The position numbers and the translations under genes were made by a program. Under the pieces are notes generated by a model. The model was given only the letters and a program-made list of their open reading frames with translations, searched no databases and was not told the DNA's origin. A DNA stretch of 64,000 nucleotides, from the NCBI GenBank assembly GCA_964017125.1, contig OZ024908.1, positions 77,482,239-77,546,238 of the forward strand. Direction: 5' to 3'. The stretch's first letter is position 1. Each line of letters begins with the position of its first letter. The stretch comes from Flabesymbios commensalis. Its lineage: Eukaryota; Annelida; Polychaeta; Terebellida; Flabelligeridae. This document shows, piece after piece, positions 21,565-33,256 of this stretch.

Positions 21565-22554
21565 CACGGAATACGGCGTTCGCTCAACGGTTTGTGCTCG
21601 ATCACTGAACCTCAATGGACGTAGGCGCAGTTTCCATCCGGCGAGACCCCAAAAAATCCACAACATGGAGTACTTGGCACATAATTGATAAGTTACTAAG
21701 TTGCTAAGTTACTCCCGTGGCGCGATAGCACAATAGTGCGTACTGCCACGTAGTCTAATATATACAGATACAGAGTGAGCGATAAAATAACAATTTAGAA
21801 ATTTAAGATAAAATCAACAAAAACCGACACCTAAATTATTGACTTGCACTTCAAATTTGCAAGGTATGCGCTCAGCGGATGCAGATATATCATCTAAGCT
21901 GAAATAATCTTCAGAAGATTTTATGCTGAAACGATTAAACATATTTCATGTGAAAATGAAAAACAAAACATTGAATTTCCCGCACATTCCCTTTCACGGA
22001 TCTAGGCTAAAACGGTGAAAACAACTGATTTGTTGAATCTCAAAATTATTGTTCGGATATAATCACTGAAACCCCAATTCACAAAATGTGTGTCCCAGCG
22101 GGCACCTTGATGTCAATTTAACGTCGATAAATAGTCAAGATTTTATCGATGTCAATTTGATGTCAATGATCGATACGTCAAGATTTTATCAAAATTTTGT
22201 GAAAAATTATATTATTTTTTTGCACTGTAATGAATCTTAATGCTAATTGGATGAATATACAAAGCTAAGACGTACAATAAAATGTGTTTATAATGCAGGG
22301 GCCTATAGGCAACAGTTTGATGTTCAATTGACTTCAAGTCAGGGACATAAAATTGTTTATTGTGCTCATATAATTCATATAGGCAAAATAAATGAATGTA
22401 GGCCCTATTTATGAAAGTTTTTGTTGTTTGTTCTTGTTACGTATCATACAAAAGTGGTAATCTACATTGATTTTGACATAAATGCAAATAAACTAAAAAA
22501 ACTGGCACGGCCCATCTCCGGGGCAAGATGGGCCATGGCTGGGGCAAGTTGGGC
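21565..22554. other. Non-coding with small repeat pieces
   Basis: GTGGCGCGATAGCACA at 21719 recurs at 31611. 22093-22180 holds the word GATGTCAATTTGATGTCAA and related direct repeats after CCCAGCGGGCACC, a style seen at MITE ends. 22505-22555 repeats GGGGCAAGWTGGGC. No gene recognised. Confidence 0.45.
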
Positions 22555-23642
22555 ATAGACCGATAACGATAACGATCTTTTTTATTATAGTGACCTGTGT
22601 TACAATGATTTTGTTACATCAAGCATAAATTAAACAGTTTTATCACCCAGCCCAATGGGCTTATAAGTCACTTTAAAATATAATTATAACTTTGTGTACT
22701 TATAAAAAATACAGATTTGGCAACACACTGAGACGCAGTAGCACTGGAACCATTCCCAAGTTGGCCAACCTGAAGAAAAAAAAAATCAATACCCCGCGCC
22801 TCAGCGTATTGATATAATATTTCATATAGAAATATATATAGTATATATATATACAATATTACATTGCTATTATAAATTTTATAAACATGAAAATTCGTAA
22901 TCAATATAATCTGTTAAACATTTTATGAAACATACAGTGCTTCTCGGCGTTTTTGAAATGCTTTATGTATATATTTAGCCAGTGGACGGACGGCCTGCTG
23001 CATAAGAGCATTCAGCTTTGCTACATTATCACCTACTAAATTGGACAAATATATCTCTAATAAATTCTGCCTCTCTATATTGTATTTCGGGCAATGTAAA
23101 ATAAAATGAAACTCATCTTCTACAGACTCTTGGTCACAAAACATACATTTTCTCTCACTGAGTGGCTCATTTTTTAAACGACCTGTCTCGACTCTTAGAG
23201 GAAGAATACCACACCTAAATTGGGCTAAATAAGATCTTTCCTGACGTGAAAGATTAAAAGCTATGTAATTCTCAAGCCCGTAATTAGTTTTAAATTCTCT
23301 GTAAATACGTAGTTTTGGTTTACTCATTACACTTGCATGATAGGTTTTTGCATAATTATTAAACAGAATATTCCTAGCGTAACTAATATCACACACTTGA
23401 ACAGTATTATAAATATTAAGCTCCCCCATAGATTCAAATATACGGCGAACCTGTGTGGGCCAATCATTTGCCTTGGGATTTGAATAATTGCACAAAAATA
23501 TTTTCTTTGCCAGTCTGCTATTATCCATTAAAATTAGACGGTTCCACAGTCGAATGATTTCCAATTTATGACGATAATATGTTGGCAACCATCCAACATC
23601 ACCTTCTATGGCGGGAATAGGCGAAAACTTATGCACCCCCAT
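22555..23642 (-). mobile_element. LINE 3' part with C-terminal zinc-finger region
   Basis: A 239-codon minus-strand frame (22923-23642) reads as the C-terminal region of a non-LTR retrotransposon: GDVGWLPTYYRHKLEIIRLW, then YGLENYIAFNLSRQERSYLA, then a CCHC-type zinc finger (RKCMFCDQ...DEFHFILHCPKY), ending KAFQKRREALYVS. This arrangement is common after the RT domain in CR1/Jockey-type LINEs. No RT is seen upstream, so the copy is 5'-truncated. The 3' UTR contains AAGCCCATTGGGCTGGG and ends in ATCGTTATCGTTATCGG, a short tandem tail. Confidence 0.8.
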
Positions 23643-24839
23643 ATAGAATCGTAGAGCACGTTTTTGAACAGACCAATGGTAAAATTTGGATGATTAATAT
23701 AATATTTATTTTATTTCCAATCACTAAATAAACCAAACTAGGGTTTATATCACCCTCTTAACTCTACTTAACTGCTTGACAGCGAAATAATCGGCATATC
23801 GTTGTATTTCCCTGGTTTCACAAAAATGGTGGCCACTTTGAATTATTAGGGTCCTTGTGAACTCCTTATCTCAAGGACCGCTAGTCCAAATCGCTTGTGA
23901 TTTTGTATGTACACACTCACTTTTCAGGTCACAAAATTAGAATGTTTTGGTTGCAGTTTACTTTTAAAGAAAAAAAATGCTGGCCATTGAAATTTTTAAT
24001 TAAACTGGCGGCCATTTTATTTTTAATTCGATTTTTGTAGACTCGTTATCTTGATCAGTGAGTCTGGATCAGTTATGATATTATATATAGGCACTTAATT
24101 ACTAGCTGGCTTGCCACAAAAGCAAAATGTTTTGTTCGCCTGTCAATAATTTGATAAGAAAATGGCAGCTATTTAAAAAAACCTGTTTATTTCTATTTGT
24201 ATTTTCTTTACTTGGGGGAATTTGGGCCATGACAAGTACTGGTACTGTGTCAGACTGGCATATACTAGCAATACTGGCATACAGGTATGCCAATAACTAC
24301 CGACATTGGTCCAGTCTTGGCAAACCCATAAGTGTGAAATGGTGTAGTGCCAATAATTTACAATATTGGTCCATTCTTGGCAAAACAATTGATCGCCACT
24401 ATGGTAACCTGTATATCTGGCAATATGTTGGCATGCATTGGCAATATAGGGGGCGCTGTATTTGTGGTAGTGACCAGTGTCTTCACCAGGGGGCACCACA
24501 CTCTCCATTTGATCATCGCCACGTTTTTGGACAGAATTGTAAGTGTTGTTTGTTCACATCGAGTTACATCTGTTTTTGTTCATATTAGTTATTAAAAGTA
24601 CAGTACAGCGTTCGCCTATCGGGACAGCAGGGCGAGTCCAGGGCGAAGGCGAGCGAGGGTCAGGCAAGGTCGGGTCGATTTAGGGTGACAGATTATTTCA
24701 GCAAGGTCGTGAAAAGGTCGAGACTATGGCGCAACCTGCGCGAGTGCTTATCAACTGATCTGAAGCTGAGCAAGACTGGGGCGATCATAAAGAAAAGGCG
24801 AGCGATATAAGGTCGCATCACGCATGCACATATCAGCAT
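23643..24839. other. Non-coding; two CTCF-like words
   Basis: No gene recognised. Repeated ATTGGTCCA / GGCAAAAC words at 24296-24390 look like decayed fold-back sequence. ATAGGGGGCGCTG (24446) and CACCAGGGGGCACCAC (24484) resemble CTCF cores. Confidence 0.4.
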
Positions 24840-25250
24840 AATATCTTTCCAACACAGGACCAAGTCGACTTGACACATTGTTGTTCTGTTATTACATGCT
24901 CATGGGCTCTGTTTCTGGGACAAAAAAGATGCAAGTGCACTTAGCGCATTGTTATTCTAAGACTTGCGGAAACAGCACAGGAGAAATGCCTGGACTTAGT
25001 TCATTGTTGATCTAGGAACAATCTCTGTATAGTCTGTCCTAATTTTGCTTCTGTAAATCGTTTTGGAAGTTAAAAAATACTCTGCTAACTTCACTTGATC
25101 TACTGTAAAATTCCAATCGCTGTGTGTTTCATCAGTGTAAGTACAAGTCTACATGCTGATAAGTGGATTTAGCAGACTCGTTCTAAGTAAAACGATAAAT
25201 ACAATTTTGCGTTCAAGTCGACTTGACCCACTATTGTTTTAGACCATCGA
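24840..25250. repeat. Cluster of short direct repeats
   Basis: The word GACTTGACNCATTGTTGTT recurs in variants: AAGTCGACTTGACACATTG (24861), GCACTTAGCGCATTGTTATT (24936), GGACTTAGTTCATTGTTGAT (24992) and AAGTCGACTTGACCCACTAT (25215). They resemble one arm of the fold-back family. Confidence 0.5.
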
Positions 25251-25639
25251 TATGATGGTATTAATTGAAATTTATTTGTATTCATGGTGTATCCTACGTC
25301 ACCCCTTCAATCGTCAATTGAATAGGGCCTATACTGTCTGCCCATACATATTCACTGAGATATCTATGAGGGTGCACCAGGGTTCTGTAAATTATGTTCA
25401 CTGGAATATTTAGTCCTATGATACTCTGGTTTCCAGAGCCACACTACGCGGCGTGGCCGAGCTTCATGTAGCCTAGTGGCGAATGTTTGTGACTTGTTGC
25501 TATTTTTAGATGAAAATAGGGTAATCCCCAAATTCAGGCATTTTTAAAAGGTCACTTCCCCGGATGAAGAGTTGCTCACAGTATTGTATTTCCCCGCTGA
25601 CTCATTTCCCATGACTTGACCCAGAAAATTAGTCACCGG

Positions 25640-25735
25640 CCTCAATAGCACAGGCATGAAGGTCACGTGACTAAGAACCTTGGCCTATACCCGGCCATAA
25701 ATGAAATTGGCCGGGCCCGCCAGACAAGGCCTATG
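25640..25735 (-). repeat. Repeat shared with the LINE duplication
   Basis: In reverse complement this matches 45385-45455 and 46974-47044: GCCCGGCCAATTTCATTTATG, GGCCAAGGTTC and AGTCACGTGAC are shared. Confidence 0.7.
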
Positions 25736-26940
25736 AGGGTGCACAAGGGTTCCGGAAATCATGGATTTTTCCCACTTCACTTTTTAGTGTTTCTGGCTCT
25801 GATTTTTTTTCTATGTGCAAACAGTATTCAAAATATTATGCTGAAAATGCCAGGCTACCTGTGCCAATAATTCAGAATAACTGGCTGGGGGAGGGTCGAG
25901 GGTGAACCAGACGTCAACACCGGTACTAAACCGACACAATCCTGCTATTTTATTTTGGCTTCTTGACATGTCCATTTAGGGCGACACATAGGCTTTTTTT
26001 ATAAGTTTATTAAAAAAATATAGACTATTTTATAGGTTTATTTAACATAAAAATATAGGTTTTGATAGGCTTCCAAGGAAAGGCCCACTCGACTCGGTGT
26101 GATAATAATAATGTCAGCAATGGCCCAATAAGGACGGTGCAAGACTGTCCAATCTCACATTTTAAAATAGTAATTTGGTTTAAGTTTTCAAAATCATAAG
26201 AGAAATAGTAAATGTCCCAAAACACCCTCTACTCTAATGCTGTTAATTTGCACATGAAAATAATACTTTATATTAACAAGAGGCCCAGGGGCCTTGACGT
26301 TCGTCAACAGAATTGCAAAAAATCAGCTATAAATGTGTCAGGGAATATATATCTATACTCTAAGATGCATTATCATGAAAAGATGTATATCCTTTATATC
26401 GATCATTGGCATTTATATTATTATGTTCGGTTCTCATAATACATTTTGCTGATTTTACACACGTTCTGAAGCACTGCACCTAATGAAATATGCTTGACAA
26501 AGAATCATTTCACAGGACTACAATGCTAATATTACAAAAGTGCAATTATTACTACTTATGGAACTTTTAAAATGCCCCAGTTAGCCAGGAATTTTCACGA
26601 AATCTTTAATTTTCAATTTTAATTCTTCTGTCTAAAATAGGCCTAACAAAGTTGTAAATTATCAGCTTTTAATGTTTCTTACTCAGCCATGAAATATACA
26701 GTAGCCCTAATCCATCATTACCACATGTAGACGTAATGCACTTTCACTGCACCCTCTTACGTAATGCCAATTATGGAAATCACAATACACACAGTAGACC
26801 TAAGGATAAAGACCCATGAAGGCTTTCTCAGCTCACACGATCTTTGCAGAAATGTTGCTGTAATGTTGTCAGGCCAACGTTGAGTCAGGTGTTAGTTGGC
26901 TGTATCAAATGCTATGAGATGAAATAAATGGGGTTCTACA
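25736..26940. other. Non-coding, nothing firm recognised
   Basis: AT-rich. A decayed fold-back word (TAATGTTGTCAGGCCAACGTTGAGTC) lies at 26860-26890. No gene seen. Confidence 0.4.
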
Positions 26941-27091
26941 CCACATTTGTACACATATAGGCTAAACTGGGTAAGGAGAACCTGAGGATGGTGAGATGTA
27001 TGCGGTGTCACCGCCCTCCAGACACAGGATTCGAAATTGAGCCCTGTTGGTCTACGGCCGAGCACACTAACTCTCGGTCACGAAGGCTGCC
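26941..27091 (-). mobile_element. tRNA-derived SINE, copy 1
   Basis: In reverse complement it starts GGCAGCCTTCGTGACCGAGA, has an A-box-like GTGACCGAGAGTTAGTGTG, a B-box-like TTTCGAATCCTG, and a body containing CATCTCACCATCCTCAGG and CCAGTTTAGCCTATATGTG. The same order of parts is at 52464-52625. Confidence 0.75.
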
Positions 27092-29004
27092 AACAATATT
27101 CAATATTTACAATTGAACAGGGAGGAAACATTTTTGTTTCTTTGTTAAATGCCAGAGCAGGAGACGAATCCGAGATCTCTGACTTTCCTAGCAGGCACCA
27201 GGACCCCCCCCCCCCGCCCTTCGGTATTGTTATTACATATATACAAACACTTTACCTGTGGATTTAATATTGGTTCACCGTCAGGGGCGCTGCCCAACAT
27301 TCTTCATATTTTATTTTGCACAACATATTAAATGTGCATAATATATATTGGTCATGTCATTGCTATCCCTTACCTTTATTATTGACAGGTATGTTTTCAC
27401 TCTGGTTCTGCCATAATAGTGTTCCCTGTTCCACTTTGATTTTCATTTATTTCAAAAATGAAAAATATATATTTTAAAGTTTTATAATCCACATGCACGG
27501 CTGGTCCTCGTCTTCATCATTGACGGTTGGCCAGTAATTGGTAGAAAACAATCAACGAATCGGAAAGCGTGATTTCAACTATGATGCTGTGTCATTAAAA
27601 AAAACACTATTGGCCCAGCTGCTTTATAGACACTTTATAGCCCTACATATTATTACTTCGAGGCATGTTTTAATATACATATATCCACTTCTAAGGTATG
27701 CATACTTTTAGGTGCATCCCAGCAAATACGATACGGCGAACAGTGGATCAACACTCAAAGGTTTCGAATTTCAGAAGTTTAGCCAGACCAAATATAGAGT
27801 TAACTCTATGGCAAGACATGTGTGATTGTACTCCAGCGGTATTGCCTCATTGTAGTAGTCAACACGATGCGTACAAAGCATAATCTCATAATATATTACA
27901 CTGGCTATATACGCTATACTTTCCACAGAAGCTACATCGACTTAATGTTAGTTTAATGTTGGGCCAGCAGTGCAGACGGTGGACTAGCATTAAACCAGGG
28001 ATAACTGGATATTTAGTTTATTGTTGTGCCGCCCTCTACATCGTTTACCCAGCATTAAAGGAACATTATTTATTAATAATATTACTATTTGTAAATTCAA
28101 TTCAAAATAAAGTTATGGCTTTGGTACCACACATTTTAGTAACTTCTAATTAGATCCCTATTAGCGTGATATTTAGAATATTTATTACAATGTGATGTTG
28201 AATATGAGCTTCCATCGATAGGGTCCATAATACAAGAACATAAATTAGGCCTAATATTTGTGTTTTTAGCATAGACTTATGTTAAAATCTACGTTCAGTT
28301 TAACTTGAATATAGCCCAAACATAGGGACGCAGACGGTTAATATATGGCAATATAAATAGTTAAAATTATATGTATGAGATTGGTACCATTACATATTCA
28401 GTGCCCGATTTATAAATTGGAAAAAGGGGGCCAAGGGGCCCATGATATTTTTCGGAGGGGGGGGGGGGCATCGGCCTTAGACGATGGGGCATGTGACCCA
28501 TTATTATTTCAAAAGGGGGGAATTTTTCCAACAACAAATAAAACACTTAAGGGACATTCATATCACCTCCTATTCCATATTAAACGTTCATCAGGTGTTC
28601 ATGCTGATAAAAATATCAAAGATTCATATTGGCGGTTATGCTATTATTAAAATCGGAGGAAGAAAAAACATTCAGCGTTTGCAAGTAGGCCCAATCGACT
28701 TCACGTCACCACGGACTCACATGAATTAATATCACTTGTGTCAATCAATTGCGTCAACAATATCGAGTGTTATTGGAGTCGATCACATAGCTTGAGTGCT
28801 ACTCATTGTCTTCCTCGGGTGCTGTCGGATCTCTTCTTGGGGCAGTGTCATCAACTTCCTCTGTTGTTGCCACTAGGCCTACACCTATTCACCTTGAACC
28901 GCTAAGCGCGACTGTAGTCCCTTTAATCCGTTTTATTAGCCATTTAAACATCAAGATTTGTAAATTGCTTAGTCTTAAATTACAAATTAAACAAATAGGA
29001 GTTG
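27092..29004. other. Non-coding with fold-back remnants and poly-C/poly-G tracts
   Basis: A decayed fold-back (TTTAATGTTGGGCCAGCAGTGC...GACTAGCATTAAACC) lies at 27950-28000. Long C and G homopolymers lie near 27205-27217 and 28456-28468. The open frames here show no recognisable protein. Confidence 0.45.
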
Positions 29005-29064
29005 TTTTCTCTCACTTAAAGTTGTGGGTCAAGGTAGTGAGACACAACTCCAAGTGTGTGAAAA
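29005..29064. repeat. Hairpin family 2, copy 2
   Basis: TTTTCTCTCACTTAAAGTTG faces CAACTCCAAGTGTGTGAAAA around GGTCAAGGTAGTGAGACA. The loop matches that of the copies at 6437 and 41745. Confidence 0.7.
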
Positions 29065-29296
29065 TTTTAATTATTTAATTCAGCGGTTTAATATATTATT
29101 ATTATTAGTCGCAATGAACAAATTTTCTACAATATTTGCTGTACAAAATAAATTTGTAGGCCTATTATTATTCGTTATATATTGGTCCATTTTTTTAGAA
29201 TTTTTTTGCTTTTGATTTTAATGGCACATATAGTCGAAGTCTATAGACATCTACACCACGTTCAAGGGAGAGATTTCCCTTTGATAAATGCGGTTA

Positions 29297-29447
29297 CAAC
29301 AGGTGTGGCGAAGTTGTGGCGAGGTTACTTAGCCCCATGTGGCGAGGTTACCAAAGCTGTGGCGAGGTTACTCAGCCTTCTGTGGCGAGGTTACCAAATC
29401 TGTGGCGCGATTACCTGTGGCGAGGTTACCTTGTGGCGAGGTCAGGT
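29297..29447 (+). repeat. Short interspersed direct repeats TGTGGCGAGGTTAC
   Basis: About seven copies of TGTGGCGAGGTTAC or close variants (GTGGCGAAG, GTGGCGCGATTAC, GTGGCGAGGTCAGG) lie within 150 bp, separated by 7-20 bp of different sequence. The irregular spacing is unlike a simple minisatellite. Confidence 0.8.
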
Positions 29448-29679
29448 TACATTCCAATATTTCGTTGGAATCAGCAACATTTTGGTTTTAGTAGCTCGTT
29501 TTCTGCCATACTTCATTTAAATTGTATTGGTAAGCATATAGGCCTATGTTTTAGATCATGGAATGCCGAACCTTGACTCTGTTCTAACAACGCTGAATAC
29601 TAATACTGAAACTAATACAGCGATACACAGCTCACAATTTGACAGTGTGCGCCGTAATGGGCATTTATTGGCGGCACTA

Positions 29680-29880
29680 CCATGTCAAAAATAAGAAATA
29701 CGGGAATTTCGTCTCTATATCTAGCCTAACTGGTAAATGCACAGCACAAAAATAAAAAAAAATTTTTGCAGTTCTATTCTATGGACATGTTTACATTATA
29801 TGGTCATATTAATAAGCCAAAATAGAATCACTGAATTTTTTTATGATTTTAGCCTGAGCCAGTCCATTTAATTCAGCAGG
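29680..29880 (+). repeat. Dispersed non-coding repeat family, copy
   Basis: Same family as 858-1060 (inverted) and 52020-52145: AAGAAATACGGGAAT, CTAACTGGTAAATGC, CTATGGACATG, AGCCAAAATAGAA and GATTTTAGCCTGA in order. Confidence 0.65.
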
Positions 29881-30660
29881 CAGGGCCTTATCTTTAAAAA
29901 TCCTATGGCCCACTAAAATTAACTTGTTGCTTCAAAAACAAAGATATTGCTCAAAGTGTGGCGCAGTGATAGAATGATGTTGGGCCAGTTTTATTTTTTG
30001 TGGGAATCCCACAATTAGGCCTACTCTTTAAAAGTCAGGCACTGGGTATGCTGATGTAATGCAGGGCCACTGTCTGCGATGCTTGGCCAATATTATTCCA
30101 ATCAAAACCCTTTACGGTCTAATCACTATATTTAATTATGAACATATATTTTATCTGAACACTTCTTAAAGACGAAAGTAGGCCTACCTAACCTAGGGAC
30201 CCCAAACGTTATATTGGACATATTCACAAGGACTGGTGTACAGAAATGTCAACCGTTTCTCACACACAGCACCCCTATTTCCCCTAAATAGGACACAAAC
30301 TCAGGCAAAATAAACTTAATAAATAAAAATGTATAGTTCACCATACTTTGTCCCCTTTTCATGTCAGATGGTCGTAATGAAAGGGTTAACTTACCACATG
30401 ATCGGGCATTGCAATAAATTACATTATTCGGACATTTTTCACACTAGAAGTGTATAAATTATATCAATGTGCAATGCCTTTTACTGCAGTTCAAAAATCT
30501 AATTTTATTAATACAAAATTTGCAATTTTTGGAGATAAATATCTTAGCCAAGACCTAATTGTTATATTGCGTAACATAACACGGTTGTGTCAAGTGAGGC
30601 AGAGAGGGGTGCGAGAAGGTGGCTAACACTCCCGCAGACTGCTGGCATTCATGAAAACCT

Positions 30661-30771
30661 ACCCAGCTATCACGAGGCATTGACCCAATGTTGTTTTAAT
30701 GCTGTGCCGACGTCAAAGACAGCGGGCCAGCATTAGAACAACATTGGGTCAATGCCTCGTGTCTGCTGGGT
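30661..30771. repeat. 111-bp fold-back element
   Basis: Ends ACCCAGCTATCACGAGGC and GCCTCGTGTCTGCTGGGT are inverted repeats; inner arms TTGACCCAATGTTGTT / AACAACATTGGGTCAA. Same position as the copy at 362-472 within copy A, so both descend from one insertion. Confidence 0.88.
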
Positions 30772-30904
30772 TGCGGTCACAGCTGATCAGCAAACTGGAG
30801 TCATTGACACAATGTTAGCCTGATAGTGACCCACCGTTTACAACACTGGGCCGACATTAGCCCAGCATTAGCATAACAGTATATAGGCCTTAACAAGATA
30901 AACA

Positions 30905-31092
30905 TTCACCCAATGCTAGCTTACTGCTGGCCCATCGTCTACGACCATGGCTCAGCTGTAAAACAGCATTGGCTAAAGGTCTCATTTTTGCAGGGAGCAC
31001 CGGCAACTCAATACCCTGACACAATGTTGGTTCAATGTTGGAAAAGTGTCATAGAGGATGGCACAACATTTAACCAACATTGGGTCAGTGCA
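30905..31092. repeat. Two further decayed fold-backs in tandem
   Basis: First: ACCCAATGCTAGCTTACTGC to AACAGCATTGGCTAAAG. Second: GACACAATGTTGGTTCAATG to CAACATTTAACCAACATTGG and GTCAGTGC. Both are absent from copy A, so they arrived after the two copies separated or were lost there. Confidence 0.65.
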
Positions 31093-31345
31093 AGCCAAAA
31101 GGAGGCAGTGACATCAGCGGAAAGGAAGTATATACTTGATTTACAAGTGAACAAATACAGCCTTTTGGCAGCGCTATGGCAGGAAGAGACGGGACGCCAG
31201 TTTAAAAGCAGTAAATGCCTAGTATACCAGGGAGCAGTTATTGCCTTCTGACATTGCAAAGACAGAACAGATAGTAACAGAAGTTAACGACAGACGTTTG
31301 TGTGGAAAACCAGCTTAAAAGTTTGTCGAGTCGACAAACTAAAAA

Positions 31346-32918
31346 TAAACATACGTATAACTCTGCAGATTATAAATAGTCATACACTGCTTGTATTTTT
31401 ATATATTATTTCCTGTTTTTAGTAGAGTTTCTCAAACTTTCAAATGCGATTTACTCAAAATGGTAGGAGAGGGTGGGGCTAAAAGTCTGAGGGGCTTAAA
31501 GTCAATTGCCTGTTACTTTTTCTCGCTAGGTAAATACCATTATATGACGCCATTATAAGTTTACAAATCATTTCCTAATCTATGTCTATATGTGGTGCGA
31601 AAGCACCTGTGGCGCGATAGCACATAGTGCGTTTGCAATGTAACATACAGATATGTAGCATTTCCGGTGTTCCCCAAGAACATATAGACAGAAATGTAGC
31701 GAAGTGTTATTTTGCCATCTGTTGAAACGGGATTTTTTAAAGTTTGTAAAAAGATATTTCAGGTTAGTATCTCAAGGTCGTGTTGGAGCTTAACATTCGT
31801 ATATATACTGTATTTATTAGCATGCATAATGATTTATATGCAAACCCAACGCCAGTTTGAAATTTTAAACATTAACTAAGCTGCATACCATGTGGTTAAA
31901 AATTACAGCCACAGGGCTAAAAGTTACAAGCTGTGACTTTTAGCCCCAATGGTAGACATCTTTGTCCTTATTTATCCGAAGGCAAAAATATCTGTACAGA
32001 CAAACACTACAAGATGTCATCACGTAAAAATAACATTTTCAACGTAATTAGTGTACCCAAATTAGTCGAAAATAAGGTATTACATTATATTCTAGGGCTA
32101 CAATGTCGAACGTTACAATTTCAATATCGGACAATGTCTAGTTGAAATGATGCAGAGCGAAGCGAGGCTGGACATTTTTTAAGGGATAATGTTTTACTTT
32201 GATGCCTGCATGTCCATATTAATGTCGATGGTTGTCTACATCAAGGGGATATGGACGCTATCCTCTAAATATAACACGTCCCAATTCTGACAAACAACAA
32301 AGTGAGAATTGAACTTGTCGCGTTGTTTTTTGCGACAAATTTTTCTGATTGGGGATTTTGTTGTGGCCATATTGGACTTGTCCCGTTGTTGTTTGCTACA
32401 ATTTGACTATACTAGGGAATTGGGTCAATGTTCGACCACCGTCTCTGACACCGTCTTCTGATATGCTTGAATTGTTTTGGTACCATACTGAATGTCTTCC
32501 GATATGTTTGTATTGTTTTGTTACCATAATAAACGTCTTATGACAGTGTTTCGGATCTGTCGTAAAGTCTGACGACAAGCTTTCCCCCTGATGAAAAAAC
32601 ATCCCATTTTGAAATTGATTAATACATTTTCAGAAATCATTTCCAGAGTGTTTCAATGAACAATGAGTTGTTTCAAAGCTTAAAATATACCTTTAGATAT
32701 CTCTAGAAGCCACCTAAAGGCTTCTCTGAAAAAAAAATTCCCGAGGGGGTCATGCCCCCGAACCCTCTTGGAGCTGCAACCGTTTTAGGCTGACGTTCAC
32801 CGTGAAAGACGCGGCCTGCCGCAGCGTGACTCCAACACCAGGTTTGGAGTCAGAATCTTCATATTGCCTGAAGCCAGCTTTTTTCAGAGCCAGAAACACT
32901 GTCTGATAATTAGGGCTG
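31346..32918. other. Non-coding
   Basis: GTGGCGCGATAGCACA at 31611 is shared with 21719. Two units related to the minisatellite at 32919 lie at 32468-32545. No gene recognised. Confidence 0.45.
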
Positions 32919-33068
32919 TATTGTTTTGGTACCATACTGAATGTCTTCTGATATGTTTGTATTGTTTTGGTACCATACTGAATGTCTTCTGATATGCCTG
33001 TATTGTTTTGGTACCATACTAAATGTCTTCTGATATGTTTGCATTGTTTTGGTACCATACTGAATGTC
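32919..33068. repeat. 41-bp minisatellite, about 4 units
   Basis: The unit GTATTGTTTTGGTACCATAC, TGAATGTCTTCTGATATGTTT repeats with few changes. Two diverged units lie 400 bp to the left. It sits just downstream of MRPL52's stop on the minus strand. Confidence 0.85.
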
Positions 33069-33256
33069 TTTGGCAACATACTGCAACAAAAAACAACTAA
33101 TCTTTCATTATTTTATTATTAGGGTTACAACATGATTTGTACACAATATACATCATACATAGCCTGCTGTTAAGGGGTTGTTTTTGTCAGCTTTGCTAAT
33201 TCAATACAATTCTGGGGGTGATTCAAAACCGCTGAGAAACAATGCCTCGATTTATG

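Larger units (their letters stand above)
30313..31345 (+). repeat. Dispersed element, copy B
   Basis: Matches copy A (1-812) from ATAAAAATGTATAGTTCACC to the tail. It carries two more fold-backs (about 30905-30985 and 31019-31090) than copy A. Its end hairpin (31320-31340) has arms AGTTTGTCG / CGACAAACT around AGT, unlike copy A in sequence but identical in 9+3+9 form, and CTAAAAAT overlaps its end. No coding capacity. Confidence 0.75.
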
